Below, piece after piece: positions 8,201 to 18,600 of a stretch of 48,007 nt of DNA. Positions within the stretch are counted from its first letter, which is position 1. The number at the start of each line of letters is the position of its first letter. A program made the position numbers and the translations under genes. The stretch lies in contig DALTWG010000006.1 of NCBI GenBank assembly GCA_029987245.1, positions 1 to 48,007 on the forward strand, given 5' to 3'. The notes beneath the pieces are model-generated. The model was not told the DNA's origin and did no database searches. It saw nothing but the letters and a program-made list of their open reading frames with translations. Source of the DNA: Methanocorpusculum sp. (GTDB lineage Archaea > Halobacteriota > Methanomicrobia > Methanomicrobiales > Methanocorpusculaceae).

Positions 8201-11200
8201 GTAACCTACACCGACATGCACCTGGACATGGACAAAGATGTCTTAACGACATTTAGAATCAGCCCGGACCTGAAAGCACTTATGCCCGACTGGGGCGAGA
8301 CCGACAACGTGAGCGACAACTTCTCCATGATTATGGACAATATTGTCTATGAGCCTGACCGGGAAAAGTTCCGCATCGAGTCGGACCGCGCACTCATTTT
8401 GCAGAAACTCATGGAAGACTCTGCGTACTATGTAAATTTCCGCGTTGCCGACGAGTTCGGGGAAATCAGCTACTACCAGATGAAGTACACCGCATACAAA
8501 AAGGATACCTTTATCAAAGGCCTCATCATGGGTATGCACTCGGTTGACGCCGAGACGAAAAACAAACTCGCCATGCAAAAGAAACTCGAGACCATGGTGG
8601 CAGAGCGCACGCTTGAACTGCGCGAGAAGAACCGGGTCTTGAACCGCATGAACGACGACATCGTCGAGCTGCTCGGCGATTTGATTGAAAGCCGCGACGG
8701 CGACTCCGGCGAACACATCCGCCGTGTTAAGGGATTCACCCATATCCTCGCCCGCCAGGTCATGAAAGATCTGCCCGAATACGGCTTAACGCGCGAAAAA
8801 ATCAACCTCATGACCTCGGCGTCCGCGCTGCATGATGTCGGTAAAATCAATATCCCGGATAAGATTCTCTTAAAGCCGGGAAAACTCACCGCCGAGGAGT
8901 TCGGGATTATGAAGACGCACTGCGAGAAGGGATGCGGGATTTTGGACAAGGCGCCGCTTGAATGGAGCCCGGAATATCTTGACGTCAGCCGCAAAATCTG
9001 CCGGTACCATCATGAAAAGTGGGACGGCAAAGGCTATCCGGAAGGACTCAAAGGCGATGAAATCCCGATTGAGGCGCAGATTGTCTCCATCGCCGACATC
9101 TTCGATGCGCTCATCTCCGACCGGTGCTACAAATCCGCCTACACCTGCAAAGAGGCAGGCCGGATGATTAAAGACGGCGAATGCGGCGCATTCTCCGACA
9201 AACTCCTCGCCTGCTTCGAGCGCTGTCTGGACGCATTCACTGCTTACGCCAAAGACGTGAAACGCAGCAAGGCGGCCGCCATGCATGACATTGAATTCGC
9301 CGGCGACCGCGAGGGACACATTCAGGAAGCTGCCGCGCTGAATGCAAGCGAATGTACGCTTCCGGGAGTTAGCGACGCCGCGGCCTATGCCAAACGCGCC
9401 CGCGAACTCAACCTACTGATTGACGCAAAAACCTGTCCGGGCTTTGCCGTCATCGAATGCGACATGAACAGCCTGAAACTGATTAACAGCACATACAACT
9501 GGGAGGTGGGCGACCGCTATCTCATGGAATGTGTCGGTATTATCTCGGATATCTTCTGTTACAGCAGTATCTACCGGGTGGGCGGCGATGAATTCATTAT
9601 CATCGTCGAAGGCGAGGACTATCTAAGAGTGGAAACGCTGACCGCCGCGCTGCGCGAAGCGGGCTCTTCCATGCCGCACGAAGAGAATATGCCTGACAAT
9701 TCCTTTGCCGTGGGTATGGCGGTATTTGACCCGGATTGTGACAAAGCGCTCGACGACGTATTTGCCCGGGCAGATGCTGATATGCAGGCAAACAAACCGG
9801 AGAAACCCGCCTCACCCGAAGAGGAATCAGGCGACGTCTCCGTCGGCTTAAGCGTGCAGCTTATCTCGCTTCTTTCCGAGGACTTCCAGGCCCTCTATTT
9901 CATCGATGCGGTTTCAGGCAGATTCCGGCTTTCGGTGAACACGAAGCGGAGCAACGCCGATGTGTTCCTCAATGAACTCGGCGCAAGCGACGATTTCTAT
10001 GTCAACATCCGCGCCGACATTCTTAACTTTGTCGTGCCCGAGGACAAGAATGCATTCAAGGAGTTCTTCAGCCGGGAAAAGCTGATTAATATGCAGGCGG
10101 TATCTGAGTCGGCAACGCTTGTCTCCCGCTGGATGATTAATGACATGCTTTACTGGATTCGCTCCCGGATTGTACCTGCCCGCGCCGCTAACGGGGCAAA
10201 GCGTCTTGTGCTCGGAGTTACCGACATCACCCGCGAAATTGATATTACACGCATGCATCAGCGCCAGATTGGGGCGCTGCGCGCATGCATCAGTTCTCTT
10301 GACACGAAGAAAAATGTCAAGTCTGCAGTAAAATCCCTCTTAAAAGTGGTGGGCGATTATTACAGCGCGGACCGGGTACATGAGTTCGAGTGCGATGAAA
10401 AAGCCGGCCGGATTGTCTGTTCGGCGATGTGGCTTGCAGATGGTATAGCGCCCCATATGAAACTCGACAGCGAGCTGCCGTATTCGGCGCTGCTTACCCA
10501 TCTGCCGGTTTTTGCTGAAAAGGGCTATGCCTGGTATCACACGCCGGAAGAGGCAGCGCCTGAAATGCGGGAGAAGATGCTCAAAGACGGTATCGAGTCG
10601 ATTGCGCTTGCGCCGGTCTATGCGGACGGGATTTTGGTAGGTGTTATCGGTATTGAAAATCCGCGGGAGTCTATCGAGGATTTGTTCCTGCTGCGGGGCG
10701 TTGCGGCGGTGCTGCATACGAATATTATCAACCGTATCGGCGAGGAGGAAAAAGTCCGTGCGGCTGAAATTGACCGGGCGTTCCTGGAGCGGGCGATTAT
10801 TTCGGAGGCGTACAGTTACATCAAGGTAAATCTGTCGCAGAACAGGATTCTGCCGCCTATCATGGAGCGTGTGGACGGCAGGCTGCAGGATGTGACAAAA
10901 ATGATTGCAGAGCCGCTGCCTGCCTATGACACGGCTATTGTAAATGTTGCAACGCATTATGCGGCTGCGGCGGATAAGGAGAAGTACATTCAGGAAATGT
11001 CTTCTGCTTCGCTTATTGCAAAGTTTAACCAGGGGGAGACGATGCCTGAGTTTGTCTGCGAGATGGATTCGGCGCGGTTTGGCTGGCAGGTGCGCAGGTA
11101 TCTGACGTATCTGTCGCGTGATGCGATGTCTGGAGACATTTTTGCGCTTTCGGTAGCTTATGATATTACCGAGCGGGAGCGGCTGAAAAAAGAGCGCAAG

Positions 11201-11737
11201 ATTTTCGAAAATGAGATTCAGAAGCGGGAGGAGAAGCTTGAGTATGTGTCGGAACTTGCAATGCGGGATTCGCTGACGCATGTGGGCAGTGTTGCGTCGT
11301 TCCGTGAGAAGTCGAAAACGGTGAATGCAGCGATTGCTGACGGCAGTATAAAGCCGTTTGCTATTGTGGAGTGTGATTTGAATTCGCTGAAGCTGGTCAA
11401 TGATACGTTTGGTCATGAGGCGGGCAATGAGTATATTCAGCGGTGCTGCAGTGAGATTTGCCGTGTGTTCCGTCACAGTCCGGTGTATCGTGTCGGAGGC
11501 GATGAGTTTATTGTGTATCTGGAGGGGTCTGATTTCACGAACCGTGCGGTGCTTTTGAAGTCGGTGCATGATCTGGCTGAGTATGAGGTGAAGAAGGATG
11601 CGTTTGCGTATACGAAGATTTCGTTTGCGTCGGGTATGGCGGATTTTGTGCCGGGGGCGGATAAGGCGCTTGAGGACGTGTATAAGCGGGCGGATGCGGC
11701 GATGTATGAGCATAAGGTCTATTTGAAGGGGCTGTAG
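5258..11737 (+). CDS. Giant PAS/HD-GYP/GGDEF/GAF/GGDEF sensor protein (2159 aa)
   Basis: A soluble multi-input sensor with cyclic-dinucleotide enzyme domains. Order, approximate residues: PAS-like segment 24-130; seven serial PAS-like modules of about 125 residues (152-275, 279-408, 421-543, 556-685, 693-813, 833-958, 971-1101), most opening with a phrase like ESLYYIN or SVFLIN and many ending in a DIT-like segment; coiled coil 1105-1130; HD-GYP 1130-1335 with H1192-D1193 and the full HHEKWDGKGYP at 1251-1261; GGDEF at 1385-1525 (GGDEF 1442-1446); PAS-like 1535-1660; GAF 1680-1825; PAS-like 1845-1978; second GGDEF 2000-2155 (2080-2084). HD-GYP domains hydrolyse c-di-GMP or cGAMP and GGDEF domains make c-di-GMP in bacteria. 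Both GGDEF cores depart from consensus: N1414-W1415 replaces GH in the first, and N2057 replaces the base-reading Asp in the second. There is no kinase, membrane span or EAL domain. Composition drifts from A/C-rich to G/T-rich along the gene. Confidence 0.93.
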   Translation: MPDKNPPKQTKPDKQTGPAAELHTILNHTKTGAWIMDVEDGALVRMHCDDTMLDLMGAPRDLTPEENLAFLFAHTDKAYLAGLGQYGENMLAGNHAEIEYPYYHPVRGKIFVRCSGAKSPAPGPVRLEGIHREITELVHVERETTSKGALTVADYLNENYVSAYYINLTDLTLQIYRRNEYLAEKYADINNYLETINIYINTDVHESDRAELRHLIDPGRIKETLSLTPQYSHIFRDISGGTLKWYRMDLSRGGDEDHAAMTFLDITESIRKNKENTDLIEILTAEYTGVIRVDLRENSITPIRIPAGIEEFLGNVDFNKTLPLDFISSVFINAIVLETDKEKMRRFANRDHIIAGFAQNDVLSETYLSTFGGPVHYWELRLNILHREDGEPVSFLASFRDIDKEVRAQKMEVSDSMSLLQTLSDTYESLYYINPDNGSYQLFTPGRGFGLIASDEFINTNDFFKDTCVNLDEVCHENDIDRVKAFYTPENLASVLADGKIVTIEHRLILNGKTCWYQNKVVQITDRQGNKRYVIGVVNITQQKELECNAARDNDVMTALASEYNSVFLINLKRNKVVHKITDSLSMETAGALINGAENYTTSMECFVHEFVAPADQERLLAASSIENLRAKLAEQKSYYVTFRTIENGEPVYAKMNFVRVDEAGTAPGSVVNKVAIGIADADREITYRYAAESIMESYISVFICNMETESMKPVKTFAGYKPQEAFRPVDSFFERVREYMQIIEPAYLAGWEQLTRRESMLLYLRDSDIREKLFKITTDKVHPWRKAVIHVLERNEKKEAVTCLLLFTIPDTDGPKQLLQAEKVAEQYSVISKLAESYECVNFVSLTENPETDEAVNYRLHPVFSAMCPAWAGEMQFTKKLDLLINEIADERDRLRLREKTRRSYILQKLVDKGEYAVSFRVKEEGGVHYYQLKFCGFVVDGKIKSIVMGIKSIDTERKRADERMKELAVLTELTEDFELVTYTDMHLDMDKDVLTTFRISPDLKALMPDWGETDNVSDNFSMIMDNIVYEPDREKFRIESDRALILQKLMEDSAYYVNFRVADEFGEISYYQMKYTAYKKDTFIKGLIMGMHSVDAETKNKLAMQKKLETMVAERTLELREKNRVLNRMNDDIVELLGDLIESRDGDSGEHIRRVKGFTHILARQVMKDLPEYGLTREKINLMTSASALHDVGKINIPDKILLKPGKLTAEEFGIMKTHCEKGCGILDKAPLEWSPEYLDVSRKICRYHHEKWDGKGYPEGLKGDEIPIEAQIVSIADIFDALISDRCYKSAYTCKEAGRMIKDGECGAFSDKLLACFERCLDAFTAYAKDVKRSKAAAMHDIEFAGDREGHIQEAAALNASECTLPGVSDAAAYAKRARELNLLIDAKTCPGFAVIECDMNSLKLINSTYNWEVGDRYLMECVGIISDIFCYSSIYRVGGDEFIIIVEGEDYLRVETLTAALREAGSSMPHEENMPDNSFAVGMAVFDPDCDKALDDVFARADADMQANKPEKPASPEEESGDVSVGLSVQLISLLSEDFQALYFIDAVSGRFRLSVNTKRSNADVFLNELGASDDFYVNIRADILNFVVPEDKNAFKEFFSREKLINMQAVSESATLVSRWMINDMLYWIRSRIVPARAANGAKRLVLGVTDITREIDITRMHQRQIGALRACISSLDTKKNVKSAVKSLLKVVGDYYSADRVHEFECDEKAGRIVCSAMWLADGIAPHMKLDSELPYSALLTHLPVFAEKGYAWYHTPEEAAPEMREKMLKDGIESIALAPVYADGILVGVIGIENPRESIEDLFLLRGVAAVLHTNIINRIGEEEKVRAAEIDRAFLERAIISEAYSYIKVNLSQNRILPPIMERVDGRLQDVTKMIAEPLPAYDTAIVNVATHYAAAADKEKYIQEMSSASLIAKFNQGETMPEFVCEMDSARFGWQVRRYLTYLSRDAMSGDIFALSVAYDITERERLKKERKIFENEIQKREEKLEYVSELAMRDSLTHVGSVASFREKSKTVNAAIADGSIKPFAIVECDLNSLKLVNDTFGHEAGNEYIQRCCSEICRVFRHSPVYRVGGDEFIVYLEGSDFTNRAVLLKSVHDLAEYEVKKDAFAYTKISFASGMADFVPGADKALEDVYKRADAAMYEHKVYLKGL

Positions 11738-11858
11738 GAGGAGAGTCTGACCTGATTTTTCACCGCCTATTTCGTGCTCTTTTTTCTCCGTGCTTTTCCC
11801 CGCGGAAGCGAAGCGACCAAGGGGTTGAGCACGGCTTCGGGGCTTTAACTGAGGAGTG

Positions 11859-11895
11859 GAGCACGGTTTTTCCGTGCGACCTCTGCCGAGCGATT
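11859..11895 (+). repeat. Dispersed hairpin repeat, copy B
   Basis: The core is GAG, then GCACGGTTTTTCCGTGC overlapping it, then GAC, followed by CTCTGCCGAGCGATT. It matches copy C over the whole 37-base stretch except one base, and copy A over the 22-base core with one mismatch. A degenerate upstream unit (TTGAGCACGGC at 11825) suggests an internal tandem structure, as in copy C. It lies in the 250-base gap between the first giant gene and the membrane protein at 11988; no gene is supported in this gap. Confidence 0.8.
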
Positions 11896-11987
11896 CGTGT
11901 TATGAGCGAAAGCGACCCGGCGCACCCAAACCTATATCTCCTGCCCGCACCTATCTCTATCAGAAAAAGCCACGGATAGCACCACCC

Positions 11988-12431
11988 ATGGAAAAACCTC
12001 CCGTCCTCCTGCTCATATCCGCCCTGCTCTACACAGGGGCATGCATCATGAGCCTTGCCGCAGGCATTATCATGTGGACGGGATGCGCCGCAAGCGACCC
12101 GGGTCTTCTGGGACCCTTTGCAGACATGTACACGAAATACATGCACTCCGGCGCCTTCGGTATAACTGATGCGGCACAGCTTGCCCTGATTGCCGGCGTA
12201 TTTACCACTTTTGTCGGAGTATTTCAGGGCGCGGTCGCCCTCGGACTGCTGAAAGGATGGAAAGCATTCTGGTATCTGGCACTTGCCTTTACTCTCTTCA
12301 GCCTGATAAGCGCCGCATCCAAACTTATCTTCCTCGACATCACCCTCTTTACTGCGGTAAAAGTCATTGCCTATCTCTTTATCCTCTACACACTGATGCG
12401 AAAAGACGTGCGGAACCGGGCATTGAGCTGA
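11988..12431 (+). CDS. Four-helix integral membrane protein, 147 aa
   Basis: I do not recognise the family. Four hydrophobic segments are visible at about residues 6-28 (VLLLISALLYTGACIMSLAA), 61-85, 92-115 and 119-136, joined by short loops, with basic residues near the C-terminus (LMRKDVRNR). A longer frame starting at 11856 would include translated copy-B repeat sequence, so I chose the ATG at 11988, where the hydrophobic protein begins. A TATA-like CCTATATCTCC lies about 50 bases upstream. The stop codon lies within a long perfect palindrome (12428-12461). It sits between two giant sensor genes, but nothing in it resembles a known signalling partner. Confidence 0.7.
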   Translation: MEKPPVLLLISALLYTGACIMSLAAGIIMWTGCAASDPGLLGPFADMYTKYMHSGAFGITDAAQLALIAGVFTTFVGVFQGAVALGLLKGWKAFWYLALAFTLFSLISAASKLIFLDITLFTAVKVIAYLFILYTLMRKDVRNRALS

Positions 12432-12461
12432 AATTTTTGCACATATGTGCAAAAATTTCAG
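12428..12461. repeat. Perfect 34-bp palindrome over a stop codon
   Basis: Each 17-base arm reads CTGAAATTTTTGCACAT, with no spacer and no mismatch. It overlaps the TGA stop (12429-12431) of the membrane protein gene. As RNA it could form a long hairpin; as DNA it is a symmetric site with core TTGCACATATGTGCAA. It may be a terminator or processing signal for the upstream gene, or an operator for the giant gene whose TATA box begins about 70 bases later. Confidence 0.85.
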
Positions 12462-12530
12462 GTAACCGGTAAGCCCGGTCCCCTTTCCTCTATCCACTCG
12501 AAACGCCCCCCCCCCGACTCAAACACGATA

Positions 12531-12541
12531 CCTATATATAC
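12531..12541 (+). promoter_or_regulatory. Promoter of the second giant sensor gene
   Basis: CCTATATATAC is a good archaeal TATA box. Transcription should begin near 12557, giving a leader of about 70 bases. AGGAGA at 12615-12620, nine bases before the ATG at 12630, is a clear ribosome-binding site. A run of ten C residues lies shortly upstream (about 12507-12516). Confidence 0.6.
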
Positions 12542-12629
12542 AAAGCGCGCCAAGTAATAATTTATCACCACAAATCCACACTCATACAGAGATGAGCGCC
12601 GGACTCGTGACCACAGGAGAAATACAGCC

Positions 12630-15600
12630 ATGCCGAAGAAAAAGACAAAAACCGCGCCGAAATCCGCCATAGGCTCCTGGGCGCTCGAACTTGACGGCGG
12701 AAAACCCGCCCGGATGTATGCAGACGAAACCATGCTTGCCCTTCTCGGCCAAAAGGAAAGCATTGAGCCCGAAACGCTTTGCAAACTCTGGTACGACAAC
12801 ATCGACCCCGCATCGCGCGCCCTCATGGAAAGCGCGCTTGAAGAAATGAGCGCGGGCAAAAACGCGGAATGCCATTACACCTGGCACCACCCGGACGGCA
12901 CACTGCAGCAGCATAGAACCGGAGGGACGCGCAGTCTCTCTTCCCCCGATACAAATACCAATACCATCCGCCTCGAAGGCTGGCACCAGAATATCACCAC
13001 CCTTGTGTCCCTGAATCACGTTGCCGAAAAACAGCAGAAACAAACCGAAGAACAGCAGCTTGAAGAAGACCTCCAGATAATCGGCGGCCTTGCAAACGAC
13101 TTCGTCTCCCTCTACCACTTCGACCTCGACACCGGCCTCTATAAAATCTACCGGTTCAACGCCATCCTTAAATCCGTTCAGCACACTCTGGACGAAAACA
13201 CCGACTTTAATACCGTAATGCGCGAATACGCGCTGGAACTCATCCACCCCGACGAGCAGCCCGCATATCTTGCCTTCGTTGAACCCGCGCACGTGCGCGA
13301 GGAACTCGCACATAAAAAATCCATGCGCATCACCTTCCGCCGCAACTTCGACGGCGACTGGCGCTGGATGGAAGCAGCCTACATTAAAACCGAAGACATA
13401 GATGCGGTCCCAAGACATATCGTCGCCGCATTTTCCCTCCGCGACGATGAAATCAGAACCGAACAGGCAGTCAGACAATGCTTTGACATTCTGGGCACCG
13501 CCACACTGACCCCTGTAGAAGCGATTAACGAGCTCTTAAAGAACGCAGGCGAATTCTACGACGCCGAACGCGCTTACATCTTCGAATACTCGCAGGACCG
13601 CATGATGGTAGTCAACACCTACGAGTGGTGCAAAAAAGGCATCGACCCGATGATTCAGCTGCTCCAGAATGTGCCCTCCGAGGTCGTTGACGGCTGGATG
13701 GATGAGTTCAGACGCCAGGGCGCCTTCTATATGGATGCGCTTGACAGCGAGCACAACACCGAAACGACGCGGCTCATTCTCGAAATGCAGGACATCGACT
13801 CGCTCGTCGCAGCGCCGATTATGAACGGCGACGTTATCGAAGGCTTTATCGGCGTCGACAACCCGAACCGCGCCAAAGGAGACATCGATGTGCTGAAAAA
13901 CATCGCCGTGGTCGCCTACAGCGAGATTCTGCAAAGGAAACAGAACGACGAGGAACACACCACCCTTGCAAAACTCGCCGACACCTTTGTTTCGGTGTAC
14001 TACGTGGATTTATCCCGCGACTACATGCACACCTGGAAGATTGTCGATGACTATCGTGAAACCTACGGTGCGGTAACATCCTATTCCGAGTCCATGGGCG
14101 GCTATGTCAGAAACAACATCGCCGAACGCGACCGCGAGCGCTGCATTGAGATGACGAGCCCCGACTATGTCCGCGCCCGGTTTAAATCCGCCGACCGGTT
14201 CAGTATCGAAATGACCGACATTATGCTGGGAAAAGAGCGAACCTGTGTCTTTGACTTCATCAAGGTAAGCTATGACGGAAACGAGTTTGTTGTCTGTGCA
14301 ACGGAGGTCACCGAAACACTTGCCAAAGAGCGCGAACAAAAAGAGCTCCTGGCACGCCGGATGGCAATTTCGGACCACTTCCTGAACTCGTTTGATTTTG
14401 CCTCCTATGCGGACCTGAAGGGCGGCATGCTTCGTATTTTGCGCGCGCCGGAAAAATACGGCGACACCTTCAAAGAAGGTACGGTTATCTCCTATAAAGA
14501 GGTGCTGGACTTTTTAGGAAAGGCGACTGCCGCCTCTGACCTCGGGCGCGTCTACACCTCGCTGCAGCCTGATGCGGTCCGCGCCGCCCTTGACAAAGCC
14601 GAAGACGTCAGTTTCACGTTCAACATGAAAACAGGCATCGTGAGCGATGCGGGCGAAACAACGCACCGCTGCACCTTAATCCGCGGCGAGGATGCAGACC
14701 ATGCGGCGCTTGCATTCCGGGATGTTACCGCGGAAACCCGCGCCGAAAAAGAGCTGCAGGCAAAGCTCAGCGACGCGGAAAAGACAGAGAGCATTATCAA
14801 AAATATTGCAAACAAGTATGACATTGCCTTCCGCGTGAATATATCAGATGCTTCATTTACGAATCTGAAAATGATTCCCGGTTCCCAGGGGACAGGCGAG
14901 GAGTTTGCCGACTTTAACGCGGCAAAGGATTTCTTTATTAACACGGTCGTCTATGAACCTGATCAAAGCCTTATGCGCACGAAAATGGAGTACGCCTTCC
15001 TCCGGGAACAGCTCCGGACGGCGCCAACGGTGACGGCAGACTACCGCACGAAAAAGAACGGCTATGTCTACTGGAACGAAATGACCGTAACCTCTATAGG
15101 AAATGACGAAGTTGCCATCGGTTTTGTTGAAAAAGACGAGGAGATTTTATACCGCCTGATTAAAGGCACGCTTACCGAACACTTTGACGGACTGCATGTC
15201 ATCAACTTCTTCGAAAACCAGATTAAGCAGCTTAAGACCTCAGGATTTAGCCGCGGGCGTCCGGATGTGGAGTCTTATACCGGATTCATGAAGGATTTTG
15301 CAGCCTCGCTTTCCGGCGAGGCAAAGACGCATTATCTTCTGGCATCCGACATTGCCGTCGAGCAAAAACTGCTGCAGAATGAAGATTCCTTTGAATACAC
15401 CTATCTTTCACCGCACATGGGAGCAGAGCCGGTCTGGATGAAATCCGAGATTATCGTTTTGTCCCGGCGCGGCGGCGCGGCAGAGACCGCAGTATTCGGT
15501 GTTTCCCGGATTGACACACAGGAACGCGAACGCCTTGAACTTGCCGCTGAAGTTGCACGCCAGAAGGAACAACTCGCCGAGGCGGTGCGCCGCACTGATG

Positions 15601-18600
15601 TACTGCATGAAATTTTAGGCTCGGTGAAATGGTCTTATTCAATTGATGTCAATGGAAACATTACGGGCATAAACCTTGGAAAAGTCACCCGGGACTTTGA
15701 ACAGCACATCGCAGATGCGCCGGAAAACTGGAAGGCGCTTCTCCACCCTGATGACAGGGAAAAGACGTTTGCCGCATTTACTGCGGCAGTCACCGACCGC
15801 ACGGGAAAAACGCCGTATGACGTCATGTACCGGCTGCGCGACAACGCAGGCGGCTGGCACTGGTATCACTCGGCCGGCAGATTTATGCGCCATGCAGACG
15901 GCACGGGGGAACTGTTCGGTTTCAGCATCAACATGGACAACGAGCAGGAGGCAAAAGCCGCGCAGGAACGCGAACTCCAGGTCCTCCATGCAAATACGCA
16001 GCGTGTACTTTCGCTGTACCAGAACTTTGAGTCACTCTATGATGTAAATCTGGATACCGCTTCCTATACGATTGTGACCAAGGAAGCCACCGATTATGAT
16101 GCGATGAACAGCGGTTTCACCGACACCGGCGACTTCTTTAAAGACACCGCGGTCAACCTGGAAAACTCCGTCCTCCCCGAAGACCGCGAAGGCATTCTTA
16201 AAGTGCTCAACCCCGGATTCATCCGCGAAATCCTTTCAGAGCAGAAATACTTTGACTGGACCTACCGGCTGGTTTTCGACGCGAAGCCGGTCTGGTACCG
16301 GATGCATATTGTCTACAAGGACGCAGAAAAGACGCACATCATTATCGGCGTCTTCAACGCCGAAGAGGAGATGAAATTAAAGGAGGTGCTCGAGCAGCAG
16401 GAGAAACGCAAAATCGAAGCACTCAACCAGTTCTCCAACGGTCTGTCTTTGTATGCGGTCAATCCGAAGACCGACAGTTATGAAATCCTCAGCCGCACTG
16501 AAGAACTGAACAAAAAGTACGGCAAAGAGGAAAGTTTCACCAAAAATTTCATTGCATATGTGACCAGCGACGTCTATCTCGAAGACCGCTGGCGGCTGAT
16601 TAAGGCGGCCGATGTTGCCACTGTCTGCGACAGGCTTGCCGTCGGCAAGGTGCTTGAAATCGAGTACCGGGATATTTCATCGGGCGTGCCGTTGTGGTAC
16701 ACGATGAAAATCAACCGGTTTGATGAGGAGGAATGTTTCTACTCGTTTGCAAACAAGGACCTTTCGATAACGCTCCGCCGTGTGCATGAGCAGATTGAAA
16801 ACGATTTCTTTGCCCTCTTTGCCGTCGACCTTGAGACCGGTCTTGCAAAAGCCGTGAAACCCTCGCCATGGTTTGAGACCATACCGGTGGGCAAATCCGC
16901 GCCGTTTGCCGGATTCGTGCAGGAGTATGCCAAAAAACTTGACGGCGATGCGCGCGAATACGTAACCCGGCTTGCAGATGTTGAGACCATCAGACGTCTC
17001 TTATGCGCCGAAGACAAACTTACGTACTCCTACAAATCACCTCTTGCCGGCGGCGGCGACAAATGGATTACATTTACCATTTATGTTCTTGGAAGAAAAG
17101 ACGACGGCACGGCAGCAAGTATCGCGGCAGGTTTCAGCTTCATGGACGAACAGGGCAATGAGCGTGAAAAACTCAAAGAGCAGGTGCGTGCCGCGCTTGA
17201 CTCGGCAAAACTGGAAATCAGGAGAAACGAGTTCCTTACCGATGTGAATCATTCGGGTTCCTGGTCCTTTGATATCGACGCAGAGGGCAGACTTGCCGCC
17301 CAGCACCACTCAGACCAGCTTAAACAGCTTGTCCACTGGCCAAACATGCCTGATGACCCGGATTTCTGGATGACGCTTCTCCACCCCGAAGACAGGGAGG
17401 CTGCCATTGCTGCATTCAATGCCGCGGTGCGCGACCGGACAGGTGAAACGCCCTATGATGTAACCTACCGGATGCAAGGAGAAGACGGCGTCTGGCGCTG
17501 GTTCCACTCTGCCGGCCGCGTCTTCAGGCGCGGGGACGCCTCGGGCGAGTTCTACGGTATGCAAACCGATATCACCGCGCAGATTGAAGAGCGCGAGCAA
17601 CAGAAACGGGTGCTCGAAGACCTGGTTGCGCGCCGCACGGCGGAACTGGAAAAGCAGAATGCGGCTCTCCTGCGCATGAGCGATGATGTGGTGGAACTTC
17701 TGGGCGACGTGGTCGAAAGCCGCGATGATGATTCCGGCGAGCATATCAAACGTGTCAAGGGATTCACCGGCATTCTTGCAAACTCGGTGATGGAAAACCT
17801 CCCGGAGTATAATCTCACGCCTGACAAGGTGCACCTGATGACAACGGTCTCCGCTCTCCATGACGTGGGTAAAATCATGATTCCGGATGCGATTCTCTTA
17901 AAGCCGGGGAGGTTCACGCCGGAGGAGTTCGAGATTATGAAGACGCACTGCCAGAAGGGCTGCGAGGTGCTGAAAAAAGCGCCGCTTGACTGGAGTGTTG
18001 ACTACCTCCGGTTAAGTCTGGATGTGTGCATGTATCATCATGAGAAGTGGGACGGCAAAGGCTATCCGTTCGGTCTAAAAGGCGATGAGATTCCCATCGC
18101 CGCCCAGATTGTCTCAATTGCGGATATCTATGATGCGCTTGTTTCAAAGCGCTGCTACAAGGATGCGTACTCTTATGAAGAGGCTTTCAGGATGATTACA
18201 GCCGGCGAGTGCGGTGCATTCTCAGAAAAGCTGCTTGCCTGCTTTGCGAAATGCAAGGATGAGTTCAAAGAGTACGCGCTGGAACTCAAAGGCATTGCAG
18301 AGCATCCGGAGGCGTTTCGCGGGTCTGACAGCGCGATTCCTGCGGAGCTGAAGGCTTCCAGAGAGTCGGTTCTCGCCGGTAAATTCATTCTGGTGGTTGA
18401 CGACAATGAGCTGGACAGAGAGATTGTCTGTGACCTCTTAAGCGATGAGGAGGTCATTATTGATACGGCGGAAAACGGCGTCGATGCGCTTGCGATTATC
18501 AGAAGGCGCGGGGCGGCGTATTATGATATCGTGTTAATGGATGTGAATATGCCGGTTATGGGCGGTCACGAGGCGGCAGGGGAGATGCGTAAAATTGCGG

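Noticed and set aside
10340..11713. 457-codon minus-strand frame inside the first giant gene
   Set aside because: Antisense shadow of GC-rich coding sequence; its product is Arg/His/Leu-rich with no recognisable motif, while the plus strand encodes GAF and GGDEF domains.
11856..12431. Longer start of the four-helix membrane protein
   Set aside because: The added 44 residues are a translation of the dispersed repeat and lack coding character.
12507..12516. Run of ten C residues as a phase-variation tract
   Set aside because: It lies in a spacer upstream of a TATA box, not in a coding frame, and a single homopolymer is weak evidence; it could also be a sequencing artefact.
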